Source of the DNA: Ailurus styani
Lineage: Eukaryota > Chordata > Mammalia > Carnivora > Ailuridae
Assembly (NCBI GenBank): GCA_002007465.1
Contig: LNAC01000380.1
Coordinates: forward strand, 438,429-502,428
DNA length: 64,000 nt
Reading direction: 5' to 3'
The position numbers were made by a program, and so were the translations under genes. Positions 1 through 11,783 of this stretch are shown here, piece by piece (position 1 is the first letter of the stretch; every line of letters begins with the position of its first letter). The notes beneath the pieces were generated by a model. That model was not told where the DNA came from. It was given only the letters and a program-made list of their open reading frames with translations, and made no database searches.

Positions 1-199
1 GTCAGGCACTTTTGAGGAAGCCACCCCATAGCTCATTCCTGATGCTCTTCTGGGGGTGCCGGCCGATGCCGTCCATCCGAAAAGCAGAGCAGGAGTACGA
101 GGATTGGAAGGACATGGCAAAACTGCCATCGTTTGCAGATGAATAGACTGTCCACAGAGACATTCCAGGACTCTACTGCCACCCTATTACATAGAACTG

Positions 200-735
200 A
201 TAAGGGGGTTTAGGGTGCTTTCTGGATTCAAAATCAATATGCAGAAACCAAAGTAGTTCTCTGTGTGAGAAAAGCCCATCAGAAAATGTAATAGAAAAAA
301 AAAATTACCAAAGCCACAGAAACTGCAAGTTGCCTGGGAATAAATATGAGAAAAGGTGAGCTGGCAAAGATGTTTATGCGATATTATGGAAGGGTCTGAC
401 TCAAGCCCTGAGTAGATGAAGCAGGTCACTGTGGCTATAGGTAGAAAGAGCATATCCTAAAGAAGTCAGCACTTCCTCAAATTAATCTATAATTTTAATG
501 AAACCCTGTAAAATTCAAAATCAGCAGTTTTATTGTGCGTGATACATGGATTCTTACTAACATTTGTGTGAGAGAATAAAAGTCAAAGAATAACCACGAC
601 TATTAAGCAGGAAAATTAACAAAACAATGCCTGCCCAGCCTTACCAGGCATCAAGACTTATCCACAGTAATTAAGATGCCCTCACGTTTGGACAGGCAAT
701 GAGATTTAGAGAACAGAATAAAAAGCCCAGAAGGA
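200..735 (+). mobile_element. Decayed LINE-1 ORF2 fragment
   Basis: Two stretches resemble the reverse-transcriptase part of LINE-1 ORF2: a motif like 'ttcaaaatcaatatgcagaaa' near 225-250 with 'cctgggaataaatatgag' near 334, and a later block ending 'agaacagaataaaaagccc' at about 710-730. Frames are broken by many stops, so it is non-functional. The intervening part is too diverged to align by eye. Known: this is the usual state of old mammalian L1 copies. Confidence 0.6.
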
Positions 736-1446
736 TGTAGGTGCCAATCCAACTCTGGCATAAGATAGGAAAGGTGCCCACTCTACAATCCCGTTACCCC
801 ATCCCAGAAGACCCAGGTTCTGTCCGGGATCATGGCGACTTGGAATTCCCAACTCCTGAAGTCTGGCCTACAGATGGAACTGAAACTTCGGAGAGTGGCT
901 TAGAGTACAGGACTCACTTTACCCTTTTTTCCCCACTTTTCTTCCATCACACCACTCGGAACCTGGATGGACGGTGGAGGCTCTAGGCAGGACCGTGAGG
1001 GGGAGGGGCCATGCACGCCCTACAGTTGGAGGAGCTGTGTGCTTGGAGCCAGACCGCCAGACCTGCCGGGGAAAGACTGGCCCCCAACCTGTACACTTCC
1101 ATTCATTTCATTCCCTGTGCTTGGGGCGTTGAATTTCCCAAGGAAGATTTTCACCTAATGGAGAGAGGAGGCATTAAAAATCAGTGGGGACATGGCATCA
1201 GTTAGGCAGGGACAACGGTCTACCCGTAGGAAAGGAAACCTTAGAGGTTCCCATGATGTATGGAAATGAACTCTGGAGAGAGTTGGAAATCAACGTGGAA
1301 AAAAGATGAAGGAATTATAGGCCCCTTTATCGAGCAGCACAGAGGGCGTGCCTTAAACAGCTCAGAGCAGAAGTCTCTCAGGAAATGTCCATTCACCGAT
1401 TCTATCAAACTAGAGCTTCTGTGCAACAGGGGACCACAGACAAAGG
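736..1446. other. Unique sequence, nothing recognised
   Basis: No repeat family, exon or RNA gene was recognised. Short open frames on both strands look random. Confidence 0.5.
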
Positions 1447-1602
1447 CATCACAAGCTGAAGAATGGCATTTGGGAGGCGACAATGGTGATGGTAAGTGAC
1501 GGTTTTCCTTGTACATGAGGAGCTCATCACAAGCTGAAGAATGGTGTTTGGGAGGCGACAATGGTGATGATAAGTGACGGTTTTCCTTGTACATGAGGAG
1601 CT
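1447..1602. repeat. 78-bp tandem duplication (2 copies)
   Basis: Copy 1 is 1447-1524 and copy 2 is 1525-1602, differing at only a few bases (for example ggcatt/ggtgtt and gatggt/gatgat). The unit is 26 codons long, so it keeps a minus-strand open frame open as a 26-residue repeat. No other sign of coding is seen. The high identity implies a recent duplication. Confidence 0.9.
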
Positions 1603-2404
1603 CAGTCACCAAATAAGAAAATGATCCCAGGCTGTCCACAGATGAGCCCCAGCGGAATGGGTGCCTAGGTGGCTGAGGAACGTGCACCCAGAATCTAAGC
1701 CTCACGAAGCGTCAGGGGACGGGAGCTAAAACAGTAATGAGGTACCCATCGGATCCAACACAGGTGAAGGAAAAGCCTGCTATGCCGGAGAACGGGAAGG
1801 CAGGCCTTCAGGTTGGGGTGAGCAGGGAAGTCCCTAGATAGTACCTGAAAGCTGGGAAGGGGTGGGCCGTGTAAGACTCAGGGAAGAACACGGGGCAGGG
1901 AGACGTCTGTGCAGCGCCCTGGCTCTGGAAAGACCCTGGGCGTCTCCGAGGGGACAGAGAACAGAGCAGCAGGCTTCAGAATGGTGTCTCCGACTGTGCA
2001 GCCCTGAGCCACACCTGGCTCCTAGAAGCATCGTTGCACGGATGCATGGGACCAGTCTGCTGTCTGCTGAGCCACAGCCAGCCCCCCAAAGGGCCTCTGA
2101 ATCCCTGCTGGCCCTTCCGACTGAGTCTCTGCTCCTCCTGCACATGGGGGTGGACTCCAGGCCACTGGCTCTTCAAGCGATACCCAGCACTTCCCCCAAC
2201 CCCGCTCGACCCCCCAGCAACGCCCTTCCCACTTGCTGTCCTCCTGGAGGAACCTGCCCCATCCTTTTCGTGCTGGCTGGTACCCTGCGTGAGTCAGGAA
2301 GGCTCCAGGAAGCCTGGGTCCCGCTCGGGGGAGCTCTTTCAGCCCCGCCCACACCCGCGACCCCCGCGTGCTGCACAACACAGAGGCGGCCTCTTGGTAA
2401 TGGG
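1603..2404. other. GC-rich unique sequence, nothing recognised
   Basis: A plus-strand open frame of 213 codons (1862-2503) runs through this part, but overlapping open frames occur on both strands. The translation matches no family I know and the frame ends inside a MIR. I read it as chance openness of GC-rich DNA. Confidence 0.5.
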
Positions 2405-2520
2405 AGCGTGAGGACCAGAGTCAGACAGCCCAGGGTTCGAGTCCTGACAGGGGGCCTGTCGTTCAGCCTCTCACATCTTCGCATCTTCCCGTCCCTCACC
2501 TGACCATGGGAAGAAATAAC
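2405..2520 (+). mobile_element. MIR SINE fragment
   Basis: Has the MIR core signature in order: 'cccagggttcgagtcctg' (tRNA-derived B-box region), then a 'cctctcacatc...tccctcacctg' block, then 'atgggaagaaataac'. It is ancient and diverged. Confidence 0.7.
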
Positions 2521-2753
2521 ACCCCCCCACACCGGGTGCAGGCTCACACCCCACACCGGGAGCAGGGCACGCAACCGTCCCTCCATAAACGGTCGACTTC
2601 TGCCCCTTCGTGGACTGATGGCTTCCCCTCTCTGCTGCCTGCCGCTCTCAGGGGCCACGGCCCCTGTTTACCCTCTTCCCACGCCCACCGGTGATACGAG
2701 AGTACCTGGTAATTTAAATCAAATAGGAAACATCACCGAGGTATGCACCCGTT

Positions 2754-2820
2754 GTTGAATGAACGAATGAACGAATGAATGAATGAATGAATAAGTGAGT
2801 GAGTGAGTGAGTGAATGAAC
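2754..2820 (+). repeat. Tetranucleotide microsatellite (GAAT)n/(GAGT)n
   Basis: Begins 'gttgttgaatgaacgaatga' and drifts from GAAT to GAGT units. The 'ttgttgaatgaatga' start is the typical 3' tail of L2, so the array was probably seeded by an L2 end. Confidence 0.85.
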
Positions 2821-2857
2821 ACAAGAAGGGAAGGTAGCAGAGCCCGTATCACAAAGG

Positions 2858-2942
2858 AGTGGTGTGGGAGAACCAGCTGGTCTGTCACTCTGCCGGCAGC
2901 ACCGGCCGCACTCGCACCTCCAGCCGCGCCCCTGCTCCCGGC

Positions 2943-2984
<42 letters not shown>

Positions 2985-3090
2985 ACGCGNAGTGGTGTGG
3001 GAGAACCAGCTGGTCTGTCACTCTGCCGGCAGCACCGGCCGCACTCGCACCTCCAGCCGCGCCCCTGCTCCCGGCGTGCCCCCCCCGCCC
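2858..3090. other. Probable mis-assembly: exact 88-bp duplication around poly-C and one N
   Basis: The 88 bases at 2858-2945 recur exactly at 2991-3078. The first copy runs into 37 consecutive C (2946-2982), a short 'ggacgcg', then a single N at 2990. The second copy runs into a more credible C-rich stretch with G and T interruptions. This is what results when two read or contig ends that failed in a C-rich tract are abutted instead of merged. The true locus probably has one copy. Confidence 0.8.
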
Positions 3091-4740
3091 CCCCTGCCCC
3101 CCACGGCCACGCTGAGACGTGACGATACCACTCACCCCTGTCGGCTGCTCTCACTGCTCTAACCTCATTCTGTGCTCACATTCTCACGTCTGCCTTGACA
3201 TTCTGGGTTAGAACGCTCTCGGTGTCCTGACACATGTCTAAAATCCCAGCGTTTGCAACTAAGGCCGAAACACTAGCGATCACCCAGTTTCCAACGTACC
3301 AGGGCATCCTGGGCAGTTTTTCCTGGCTCTTCTCTGGGCCCTTCAACGAGAGTGCCCGGGTTTGGGGGCCCTGGCGAAGCGGGTTCTTAGTGGCCGAAGC
3401 TCCAGGACGCCGTTTTGTTTCAACTCTGGTTGGAATTTTAAAGTGGCCCCGGTCCCCTTCCTGACTTGAGAGGCTCTGTGGACGTGCCTGGACGGAAGGA
3501 CCCTCCGGGTACGGGGCTCACCCCACAGTTGACCACGTGCCTGGACGGGAAGGGAAGCAGAGGGGCCGGAGGCACAGAACCGTAGCTGTGATCCCCACAT
3601 GAGAAGCCTCTGGTGTTTCTCTTTTGGGTTTGGTTTCAGATTTGCCTTTCCTCCCAGTGATGCCCCCTGGGGTCCCTCCTGCGGCCCTGCTCCTCGTGTG
3701 CCCAGCCGGGCAGAGGGAAGACCCCATTCAGCAGCTCTTGGGAAGCTGGACTTGTCAGCCTGGACCACAGTCCTGATGGATGAGACCCAGCCGGCCGTAA
3801 ATGCCAGCGCAGGCGTGAGCGATGGGCTCGGGACAAGGTCACCCCGATGGCGCAAATGGGATGGTCGCCACGCTCGGGGCTGATGGAGGCTGCCTGCAGC
3901 GCACAGGAAATGAGACTCCGGGGAGGGGACTGCGCGCCAGAGGCCGCCGTAGCATCGGGGCTTCGCGGGATCATTTGGGGCTGACGTTGTGTCCTAGCTG
4001 CTGCTGCCTGCCTTCCCATCGAAAGATCGGAGGTGACTCCACCGGCATCGATGCAAGAATCATTCTAGAAAAGCATTTTGGGAAGAGTCAAACGCAAAAT
4101 ACTGCTCACATTTGAAATGAACCTTGGCGACCCCACTCAGTAAGTCCCAGTCCCTGCACAGTGCCTGTTCTCTGGGGCACCACGCCCTATACTTGCTGGG
4201 CCATCACCCAGCCCTCCTTGAGGTGCACAGCCAGCCTCACACACCCCTCGCAGCCAGCCTCTCATCTGAAGCCTCCTCCACGGCTCAGCCTGGGAATGCC
4301 CAGCTCCGCAGACCCCTCCTGCCCCTCCCTCCAGCACCCACTCACCACTCGACTGGGGACCCCAGTGGCAAACCAGGCACGGTCTGCAAAGTATGGGAGA
4401 GACCTGGGCTCATGCTACTCCCTGAGCCCCCTCTATTCCCAGGGGATAATAATAGCACACAGGGCAGGTGTAAGAGTGGGCTGGGAAGACGCTGGACGTA
4501 AGGAGAAAGAAATTAAACTGGTACAGGTAGTTCTCATTGGGCAGAATTTGCTACTTTCTCCTATCCCTCTCCTCCTCCTCTCTGGCTAAGGAGAAAAGGC
4601 CCTGTGCTCCTGCACTGAGGGACAATGACGAGCAGAGACGCAGAGGATGGAGAGTAGCCAGCGGGCCAGCATCTTACAGAACAGAGAATTTTGAAGATTA
4701 CTAAGTTCCACTTCTGTGTGGGGTGGGGGCTCTGGTGTTC
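3091..4740. other. GC-rich unique sequence, nothing recognised
   Basis: Several overlapping short open frames lie on both strands, none resembling a known protein. No repeat family was identified. Confidence 0.5.
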
Positions 4741-4744
4741 CTTG

Positions 4745-4905
4745 GGGTTGCGTCCCTGGCTGCACATTGGAGGCACCTGTTTTCGAAAGCACGGAAGCTG
4801 GGATTCCACCCCATCCCCACCCCACCACAACCAATGGAATCAGAATCTCTGGGTCTGCGGTCTGGGCATTGGTTCTTGTTGGCATCCCATGATTGATTCC
4901 GGGGG
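4745..4905 (+). mobile_element. MER5A-type DNA transposon (hAT-Charlie)
   Basis: Shows 'ggctgcacattggaggcacc' near the left end, the 'aatcagaatctctggg' block at about 4838, and 'ggtctgggcattggt' following. This order is diagnostic of MER5A. It is a non-autonomous fossil. Confidence 0.75.
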
Positions 4906-5940
4906 CTGGACACTCCCAGTAATCACGGGGATTCACAGACCAGGGATGCGTGCTCCTCTAGGCTTGCAAAAGCTGCAGAAACATCATCCCAGCTCACCTG
5001 CGGTCCAGAGCCGTTGACATTGCCACTGGCGATAGCGCAAAACTGTCACCGAGTCATCTGCCATCATACTGAAGGAAGCTTTCTGGCTCACTCTAAAAAC
5101 ATTCAGGGACCCCAGTGCCTGGGATGAGCCCGGACCAGCCCACCCTCTCCCCCGTCCAAAAGGCCCCGTCCCTTCCTCATTTGAATAGTCTTCTTTGTTA
5201 ACGAGGGTTATTTGTTTAAAAGCAAAGAATCTCATCTGATCGTCACATATGGCAATATCTTAGACCTTTATGGGTCTTTGGGGATAGAATTTGTGTGTCA
5301 TTTTGCTTTTTATTGCTTTTTATTGGCTGTGGGACTCTTGAAAAGAAAATGAGGTCTATTTATCATGCACAGGGGAAATCTGCCACAGAACATAGTGGAT
5401 GGCTGTCACCCGGAGGGAAAGGCCGCAGGGGGACGCTAGCGCGTGGAAATAAGTCACCGGGAGAAAGCGGGGAAGGGCAAGCATGTGAGGGCCTCTGGGC
5501 TTTCCCTAGTCCAGGATGGCAAAGCCCAGCACACGGGACGAATCAACTATCACGTGTCCCTCCAGTTAACAAGCGCTCATGGAGGATTCTTAGATGCTCG
5601 AGAAGGCCTTCCCAATCGGCCCTCCCTGACTGTGTTCAAACCAACTGCAGACCCCCTACTCCCCCCAGGGAATGCACCTCAGGAGACTGGGGGTCGGGGA
5701 AACTGGCCAGACAGCAGATCTGCGGACACCGAGCCCATGGGGAAGTCGAGAACACAGAGAAGGTGAAGCAGAGACATCCAGTTGACACAGACTTCCGTCA
5801 TGGGACATGACGTTTGTAGAGTCTTGTTCTCGAGTTGGACCGTCCACGAGGAGCCAGAGTCTGGAGCACAGGTGTAAGCAGGTTTCCAGGTCACACCACA
5901 ACGCACACTGTGGGAAGAAGATGTAGAAGGGAATTTAAAT
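4906..5940. other. Unique sequence, nothing recognised
   Basis: Contains a small perfect 12-bp direct repeat (tgctttttattg) near 5303. No exon or repeat family was identified. The open frame 5295-5810 is unsupported. Confidence 0.5.
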
Positions 5941-5944
5941 TTTT

Positions 5945-6640
5945 TTTCTAATTGTGGTAAAATGCACATAACTTACAACATGGCAACTTAACCATTTTTT
6001 TTTGGCTGTTCTTCATTTTTATTTTATTTTATTTTAATTTTATTTTTATTCTTTGCCCAAGGGGTACAGGTCTGTGAATCATCAGGCTTACATCTTTCAC
6101 AGCACTCACCAAAGCACAAACCCTCCCCAATGTCCATAACCCATCCACCCTATCCCTACCCTCCCACCCCCCAGTAACCCTCAGTTTGTTTTGTGAGATT
6201 AGGAGTCTCTTATGGTTTGTCTCCTTCCCCATCCCATCTTGTTTCATTATTTTTCCCTCCCTACCCCCCACGACCCCCCACCCTGCCCCTCAAGTTCCTC
6301 ATATCAGAGAGACCATATGATAATTGTATTTCTCTGATTGACTTATTTCGCTCAGCATAATACCCTCTAGTTCCATCCACATTGTTGCAAACGGCAAGAT
6401 ATCGTTTCTTTTGATAGCTGCATAGTATTCCATTTAAGTGTACAGTTCATGTAAATAGGTTCACAGTCGTACCTCCATCACAACCATCTAACTTCAGAAC
6501 GTCTCCATCCTCCCAAGCTGAACCTCTGTCCCCGATAAACAGTAGCTCCACCCCCCACCCCGTGCCGGCCCTTGGTGCCCACCCTCTACTTTCATCTCTG
6601 TGATTTTGACTACTCTAGATAGAAGGAGGGAAATGTTTTT
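5945..6640 (-). mobile_element. Old L1M 3' end, antisense, split by a younger L1
   Basis: The left part (5950-5997) holds 'attgtggtaaaatgcacat...aaccattt'. The right part (6430-6640) resumes with 'ccatttaagtgtacagttca', the exact continuation of the same old L1 3' UTR, then '...aacctctgtccccgataaac' and 'tgattttgactactct'. The two halves rejoin cleanly if 5998-6429 is removed. Confidence 0.75.
5998..6429 (-). mobile_element. Young carnivore L1 3' end nested in an old L1
   Basis: Antisense of a carnivore-type LINE-1 3' UTR. From the left come a (TTTTA)-rich complement of the poly-A tail, 'ctttgcccaaggggtacagg', 'aggagtctcttatggtttgt', and 'gcataataccctctagttcc' near the right end. It is severely 5' truncated. 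Flanking 'ccattt' occurs at 5992-5997 and 6430-6435, probably the core of the target-site duplication. A sibling 3' end lies in sense at 29946-30361. Confidence 0.85.
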
Positions 6641-7320
6641 AATAAACTTACTATCTTAGAACAGTTTTAGATTTACAGAAAAATTGCAAAAACGGTTCAG
6701 AGAACTCCCATATACCCTACAGCCAGTCTCTCCAATTATTGGTATCTTACCTTAGCGTGCATTTGTAACAATTAATGAACCCACATTGATACATTACTAT
6801 TCACTAAACCATACACTTTATTTGAACTTCCTCGCCAAACGCCCTTTCTCTGTCCCAGGATACCACGTGACTTTTAGGCATCATGGCTTCTTAGGTTCTT
6901 CTTGGCTGTGACAGTTGCTCAGACTTTCCTTGTTTTTGATGATCTTGACAGTTCTTAGGAGTCCTAGTCATGTATTTTGTGGAGTGTTCCTCTACAGGAT
7001 TTGTCTGATGTTTTTCTCATGATTTGTTTGGGGTTATGGGTTTTGGAAGGAAGACCCCAGAGTTGAAGTGCCCTTCTCATCACATCAAGGGTCCCTATGA
7101 CCAACATGACTTATCCCTGTGGATGTTGACTGACACACCTGGCTTAGGAGTACCCATCAGGCTTCTCCACTGTAAAGTTTCTCTTTTGTCCCTGTCTCCA
7201 CAGTATCCTCTTTGGAAGGAAGTCACTATGTGCAGTCACATTTCAAGGATGAGGCGTTATGCTCCTCCATTTTGAGGAAGGATCTTTTAAATCACCTTTT
7301 CCTCTTTATTAGAGTCTAGA
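6641..7320 (-). mobile_element. Old L1 3' region, antisense
   Basis: Recognisable blocks are 'ttttagatttacagaaaaat', 'aattaatgaacccacattga', 'ttcttcttggctgtgacagt' and 'ggaaggaagtcactatg'. These are typical of antisense L1M-class 3' sequence in all eutherians. It is diverged and has no usable frame. Confidence 0.65.
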
Positions 7321-9380
7321 ATTGCAGGAGATTTTCATATACCATTCACAACATGCAAACACCAAACTCTGGACAAAATTTCAAAGTGAAAGAAAAGTCA
7401 GTCTAAGATCCAGAATCTTAGAAAGTATTCAGGACCCCCAGGAACCAGAATCACTGGATGGGGCCCTGGTGCCGGGACCAGAGCTGACCTCCGTCGCTGG
7501 GTGCAACTTCCCTGTGAGGGGGTCATTCCTGATGCCATGTTCCAGCCAAGCATGGATGCTTCCAGGACGAGGTGTCCACCATGGGCTGGGAAAGAGGGTT
7601 CAACTGCTACCGTACCGTTGGCATCTTACTTTATATTTACCTCTTGCATTAAGATCTTGGCTCCCTCTCCTCCCCAGTAGAATATCAGAACAGGTGACAA
7701 AGTCCACACACAACTGGCCAGGGATCAGTCAACTGAACTAGGAAGATCTAGCTTATTATAACAGAAAATTAAGTGACTACATTTTGAATTTAAGTCACAC
7801 CAGTTTCGACCATCTTCTACCTTCTCCTCAAGCAGGGGTCCCTTCTCCCAAGGTGGAAGCCAGTGGCGTCCCGTATTTCCCCTGCAGCAAGAGGCAAGAG
7901 GCCCAAGAAACCACATTGAGGTAAACTAGTAAGCACAGGAAGAAAGCTCGCTACCAGTGCTGGACAGGTGTCTGCTGTGAAGCGTCTGTAAGGGATTGCT
8001 CCCGTGCAGATTCAGAAGGTGAGGGGGAAGGAAGAAGGAAGAAGGGGTAAACATGGCAGCCCAGGCCACATGAGTGTCTTCTCCATGCACATCTGGGCTG
8101 AGCATTTTCACAGGTACTCAACCCTTCCCACAACCTCGAGGGACGGGCTCCTACTGCACCCAGGTCCCTCCAAGCCCCTCTAACTAATGCCTCCCAAATA
8201 TCCTTTCCCATCTTCTCACCATGTCTGCCAGGATCCCACCGTTCTTCATATGAAGAAGACAGAATCAAGGTGTCCCTTGCACTGAGGAACCTGAACAAAC
8301 ACAGAGCACAGTAAAAGGGGCTACCCGGTGCTGGCGACACAGGGATGTGCTCAGAGGGTGGCCATGGGTGACATCTGCTCTTTCCCTAGACCGCATCGTC
8401 CAGGGTGAAGGTGGACATATTCTGACGGTAACGTAATTCTCTGCCCCCTGGTGGCATCAATTTTGAGTCCAGCTGGACCATGGAGGAACGCAAGGTCTAG
8501 ATATTAGAATTCAGCATGGGGGGGGCGGGTAGGAGGGCTGGTGGGGCTCAGACAGCAGGAATGGTTCCAAGGGAGGAAACAGCCACTCCTTTTGCATCAG
8601 GCTCAAGAGCAGGGACGCTGAGCTCCTGGCCCAGAGGAAGAGCTGTGCCGGCGAACACAATGCCCTGAAATGTCTGCTGGGGTCTAGGCGTTGAACGCTC
8701 TGCCTCCCCAGGTACCGAGGCACTGTTGGGCATGTGCCAGCAATGGCCGACCCCCCGGCAGGGCCTGTGTTCCATCCACTCGGCCTTTCGTCTCATGGCG
8801 GCTAGTTAGCAAACTGCTAGAGCAGAACATGGTCAGGAGGCATTTCCCTTAAATGTTTTTCTCCTTCAAAGATATTTCCATTTCCTAGGGAAACTCCTAT
8901 GAGAAGCCCCTTCCTCCATGAAGTAACCCTTCATGGTATCTCCTGGGAGAACAAAAACATGAGCATCAATCTCAAAAGATCTTGCTCTATTTGAGTAAGT
9001 GTCACTGTTACCAGGGGAAACTTGAGGCTTCCTAGGGCGTCTGACTCTTGTCATGTCCATGACAAATGCACATGAGCTGGTTCTACAAATCCATTAACAT
9101 GCTGTAGGAGCTCTGACATGATGGCCCTGCCCCCGGCCAGCTGGCACAAAGGGCACAAACACGGTTGCCCCGTCCTTGACATTCTCCAGGCACCTTTGCT
9201 GGACCCACCTGCTCCCAGATCCTAAGTGGAAAGTAGCAAAGATCAATGTGCAAATCAGTGCAAGTCCAACAGGTCCACTGGAATTTCTGACTTGCCAAAA
9301 TTCCCTGAATTGAATCCCAAAGTCCTCCGGTGGACTGTTCTCCAGTGCAGTAGATATTAGGCAACTGTGGCTGATCAAAT
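7321..9380. other. Unique sequence, nothing recognised
   Basis: About 2 kb without a recognised repeat, exon or RNA. Open frames are 60-140 codons and lie in both directions with no protein likeness. A G run (8517-8527) is the only low-complexity feature noted. Confidence 0.5.
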
Positions 9381-9520
9381 AATATAAATTAATTAGAACT
9401 AAATAGGATTAGAAAGTGAAATTTTCAGCCGTAATGGCCACCTTCCCAGGGCTCATAGCCCCACATGGCTGGCGGCTACTATGTTGGACGGCATAGAAAA
9501 TTCCATCACACTGTGGTGTC
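9381..9520 (+). mobile_element. MER-class DNA transposon remnant (family not assigned)
   Basis: Contains 'ataaattaattagaactaa' followed by 'cccacatggctggcggct' and 'atgttggacggcatag'. This order is that of a common eutherian non-autonomous hAT-like element. I cannot assign the exact family by eye. Confidence 0.45.
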
Positions 9521-10199
9521 CTGGAACAGTCCAAGGGTGTGCTCGGAAGGTGCTGAGGACTTAGCAATAGAATCTCATCAGTCTGCCCAGCAGCAGACTC
9601 TACGGCCAGGCTGTGGCTTTCACCAGCTCCTTGAAGGATTCACGACCCAAAGAAGACCAAGGAGACTCTAGATCAGGCCATCATGTTGTGTGATTGCAGG
9701 CAGGCAGGAAGGGGCTTCTTCCCTCACCTGGAGACACCTAGCTGTTCGTCCCCAGTTACTAATCCAGATTTTGTGCTGTGTCCCCTTGTCCAGCAGAGCA
9801 AGTCAGGCTTTGGAAAAGTCTTGTCCCTTTGTGGGCTTGTCCCTTTGTGAGATATCAGATGCCTGACAAAGGCCCAGGGGACCTGGAGGCTGCCCCAGGT
9901 GTCCTGCATGAATGATGCTCTTTCCTACCACATCTGGACCAGTGGGGACAGAGCGTCTTTGGGTCCCACTGCCCCTCCTAAAGAGACAGCCCAGGAATCG
10001 GAGCACCAGCCCTCCTCCGGCAAGGTGAGGGCTGGCCTGTTCTCCCCTCCACTGGGAGACAGCTCTGGAAGCCACGGAAGGATTACTTATTAAGCTCTTG
10101 GAGGGCCCTCTGCGAGCGATTCTGCCTGGAGCCCATGCTGCTGCCAAGCTGAGCTGGAGGTCATGTAAGAGCGTTGACATTTGGTGTCCTTAACTGGAG
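9521..10199. other. Unique sequence, nothing recognised
   Basis: Contains a short imperfect direct repeat 'cttgtccctttgtg' near 9820-9850. No gene or repeat family was seen. Confidence 0.5.
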
Positions 10200-10800
10200 A
10201 GAGGCGAGGATGGGAAGAGGCGCAGCCGGCTAACACTTCCATGCTGGGGTCCTCCGGTGCCGGTCCGGGCGAGCGGTCCTCCTCCCTCCGTCCCGTCCCG
10301 GCGGCTGGCAGGGTGGGGGGCCGGCCCCGGGGCTCACGCACACTGGGGGCGGGGAGGGTGAGGGGCAGCTACAGAAATGGAAACACCCCGGGTCCTCGTT
10401 CCAGCCTGGGCAGCACAATGCCTGCATCATTGATCCATTTAGTCATCTTTTCAATGGTTGCCAATAACAACGTGCTTCTGTAAAACTAAGACTAAAAAAA
10501 GGCACATAAGACTTTCCAAAATGCTTGCCCAGAACAGTCTGAGCTGCTCGGTCCCCCCGAGAATGTGTTGCGCGCCCACCTCCGCCAAGGCAGACGTCGG
10601 AGGGCTTCACCCCTGCGAGGCCACGGGTCCAGCAGCGCGGGTGCCCCGCCAGAGGACCGCCTTCCCGACCTGCCCCCCCTGTGCCTGCGCCGGCCCCTCC
10701 CTTACCCCCCGCCGTGCTGCCTTTTCCCAGAGCCCAGGGTCACCTGCAGCTGCTGAAGAACTGAGGCGTCAGGCCCGGCCCGCACTACCAACCCCACCTG
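10200..10800. promoter_or_regulatory. CpG-rich stretch (weak CpG island)
   Basis: By hand count there are about 40 CpG in 600 bp at roughly 60% GC, giving observed/expected near 0.7. That meets the usual island criteria, though clustering is strongest at 10255-10340 and 10560-10700. A less GC-rich island of sequence ('catcattgatccatttagtc') sits between at about 10425-10445. No splice-bounded exon is recognised beside it, so promoter function is only inferred. Confidence 0.4.
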
Positions 10801-11783
10801 TAGCTAGAGGCTCCTCCCATTTTAACCGAGATGTTCACATTACCAAGCGGTTTGTTTAAATTGTGAGGACAGATAGCATCACATGGACTCTGCTCCTCCC
10901 CCGGGGCCTGTCTGCTGGCTATTTCGGGGTCTCGAGGTCTCTGAAGTTATTAATTTAATGCTGCTTACTCCTCAGTGTGTAAGCAGAAAGCCTGGTGTTG
11001 TACAACATTTTACATACTTAATAAATGTTATGATTGATTTCATGTTTTTCAACCAATGTCACAGGACCGGAATTTGCAGCATCAGGAAACACTGGGCGCA
11101 TGAAGAATTCTGTGGAAAGTTTGTGTTTGAGCGAAAGGGAGAAGGAGGGGAGAGAAGGCTTTTCCAAACCCCCTCCCCCCAGGGGGAGTGGGAAGCACAG
11201 ACCCCAGAGTCAGAGCTGTCCCCCGTCCGCTCCGCGGGGACTTTCGGTGGCTGCCATCCACGTCTCCTTCTGGTTTTAAAAGGAAGAAAAGAGAACATTT
11301 AGAAGCAGAGCAAAATTCTGACCCACACCAAAAATATCTGTATCAGATCCGTATTCATGACTCAGTTGGTGTGAAAAGAAGGCATCCTTGTTATCACAAC
11401 TCAGTCTTATGAGCACAGTAACCAAAATAGGATGTTTGGCAACCAGTCAAGTGTAATCAGTCTCTGCACAGAAATCGAATCAAGGACTGGGGCGCCGGAG
11501 CTGCTGAGCTGGCCGCGATGTTCCTCCAGCTTCCTCCTGCCCCAGCCTGGGTCCAGGTCTTCAGCAGCGGGGAACCTGAGATTTTGCAGGAAGGGGAACA
11601 ACGGCGAGACCAAGGGTGCTCAGGGTGTCCCTCGGGACCCGAAGTAAGGAATGCCCTCAGCTCACAGGGACGGTTTCCCCAGAACTGCTTCTGAGTCCCC
11701 TCCGGCAGGCGCTGGACAGACCAGACCCCGTGCGGACAGGAGTGATCGGTGGGCTACAGCTCAGCGTCTCCTCGCCTTGTGCC
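10801..11783. other. Unique sequence with AT-rich islet
   Basis: 10830-11060 is an AT-rich, repeat-free islet ('ttattaatttaatgctgctt', 'ttaataaatgttatgattga') next to CpG-rich DNA. This pattern fits a conserved non-coding element, but conservation cannot be judged here. Nothing else was recognised. Confidence 0.35.

Noticed and set aside
1862..2503. 213-codon plus-strand open frame
   Set aside because: Runs into a MIR, overlaps several minus-strand frames and has no protein likeness.
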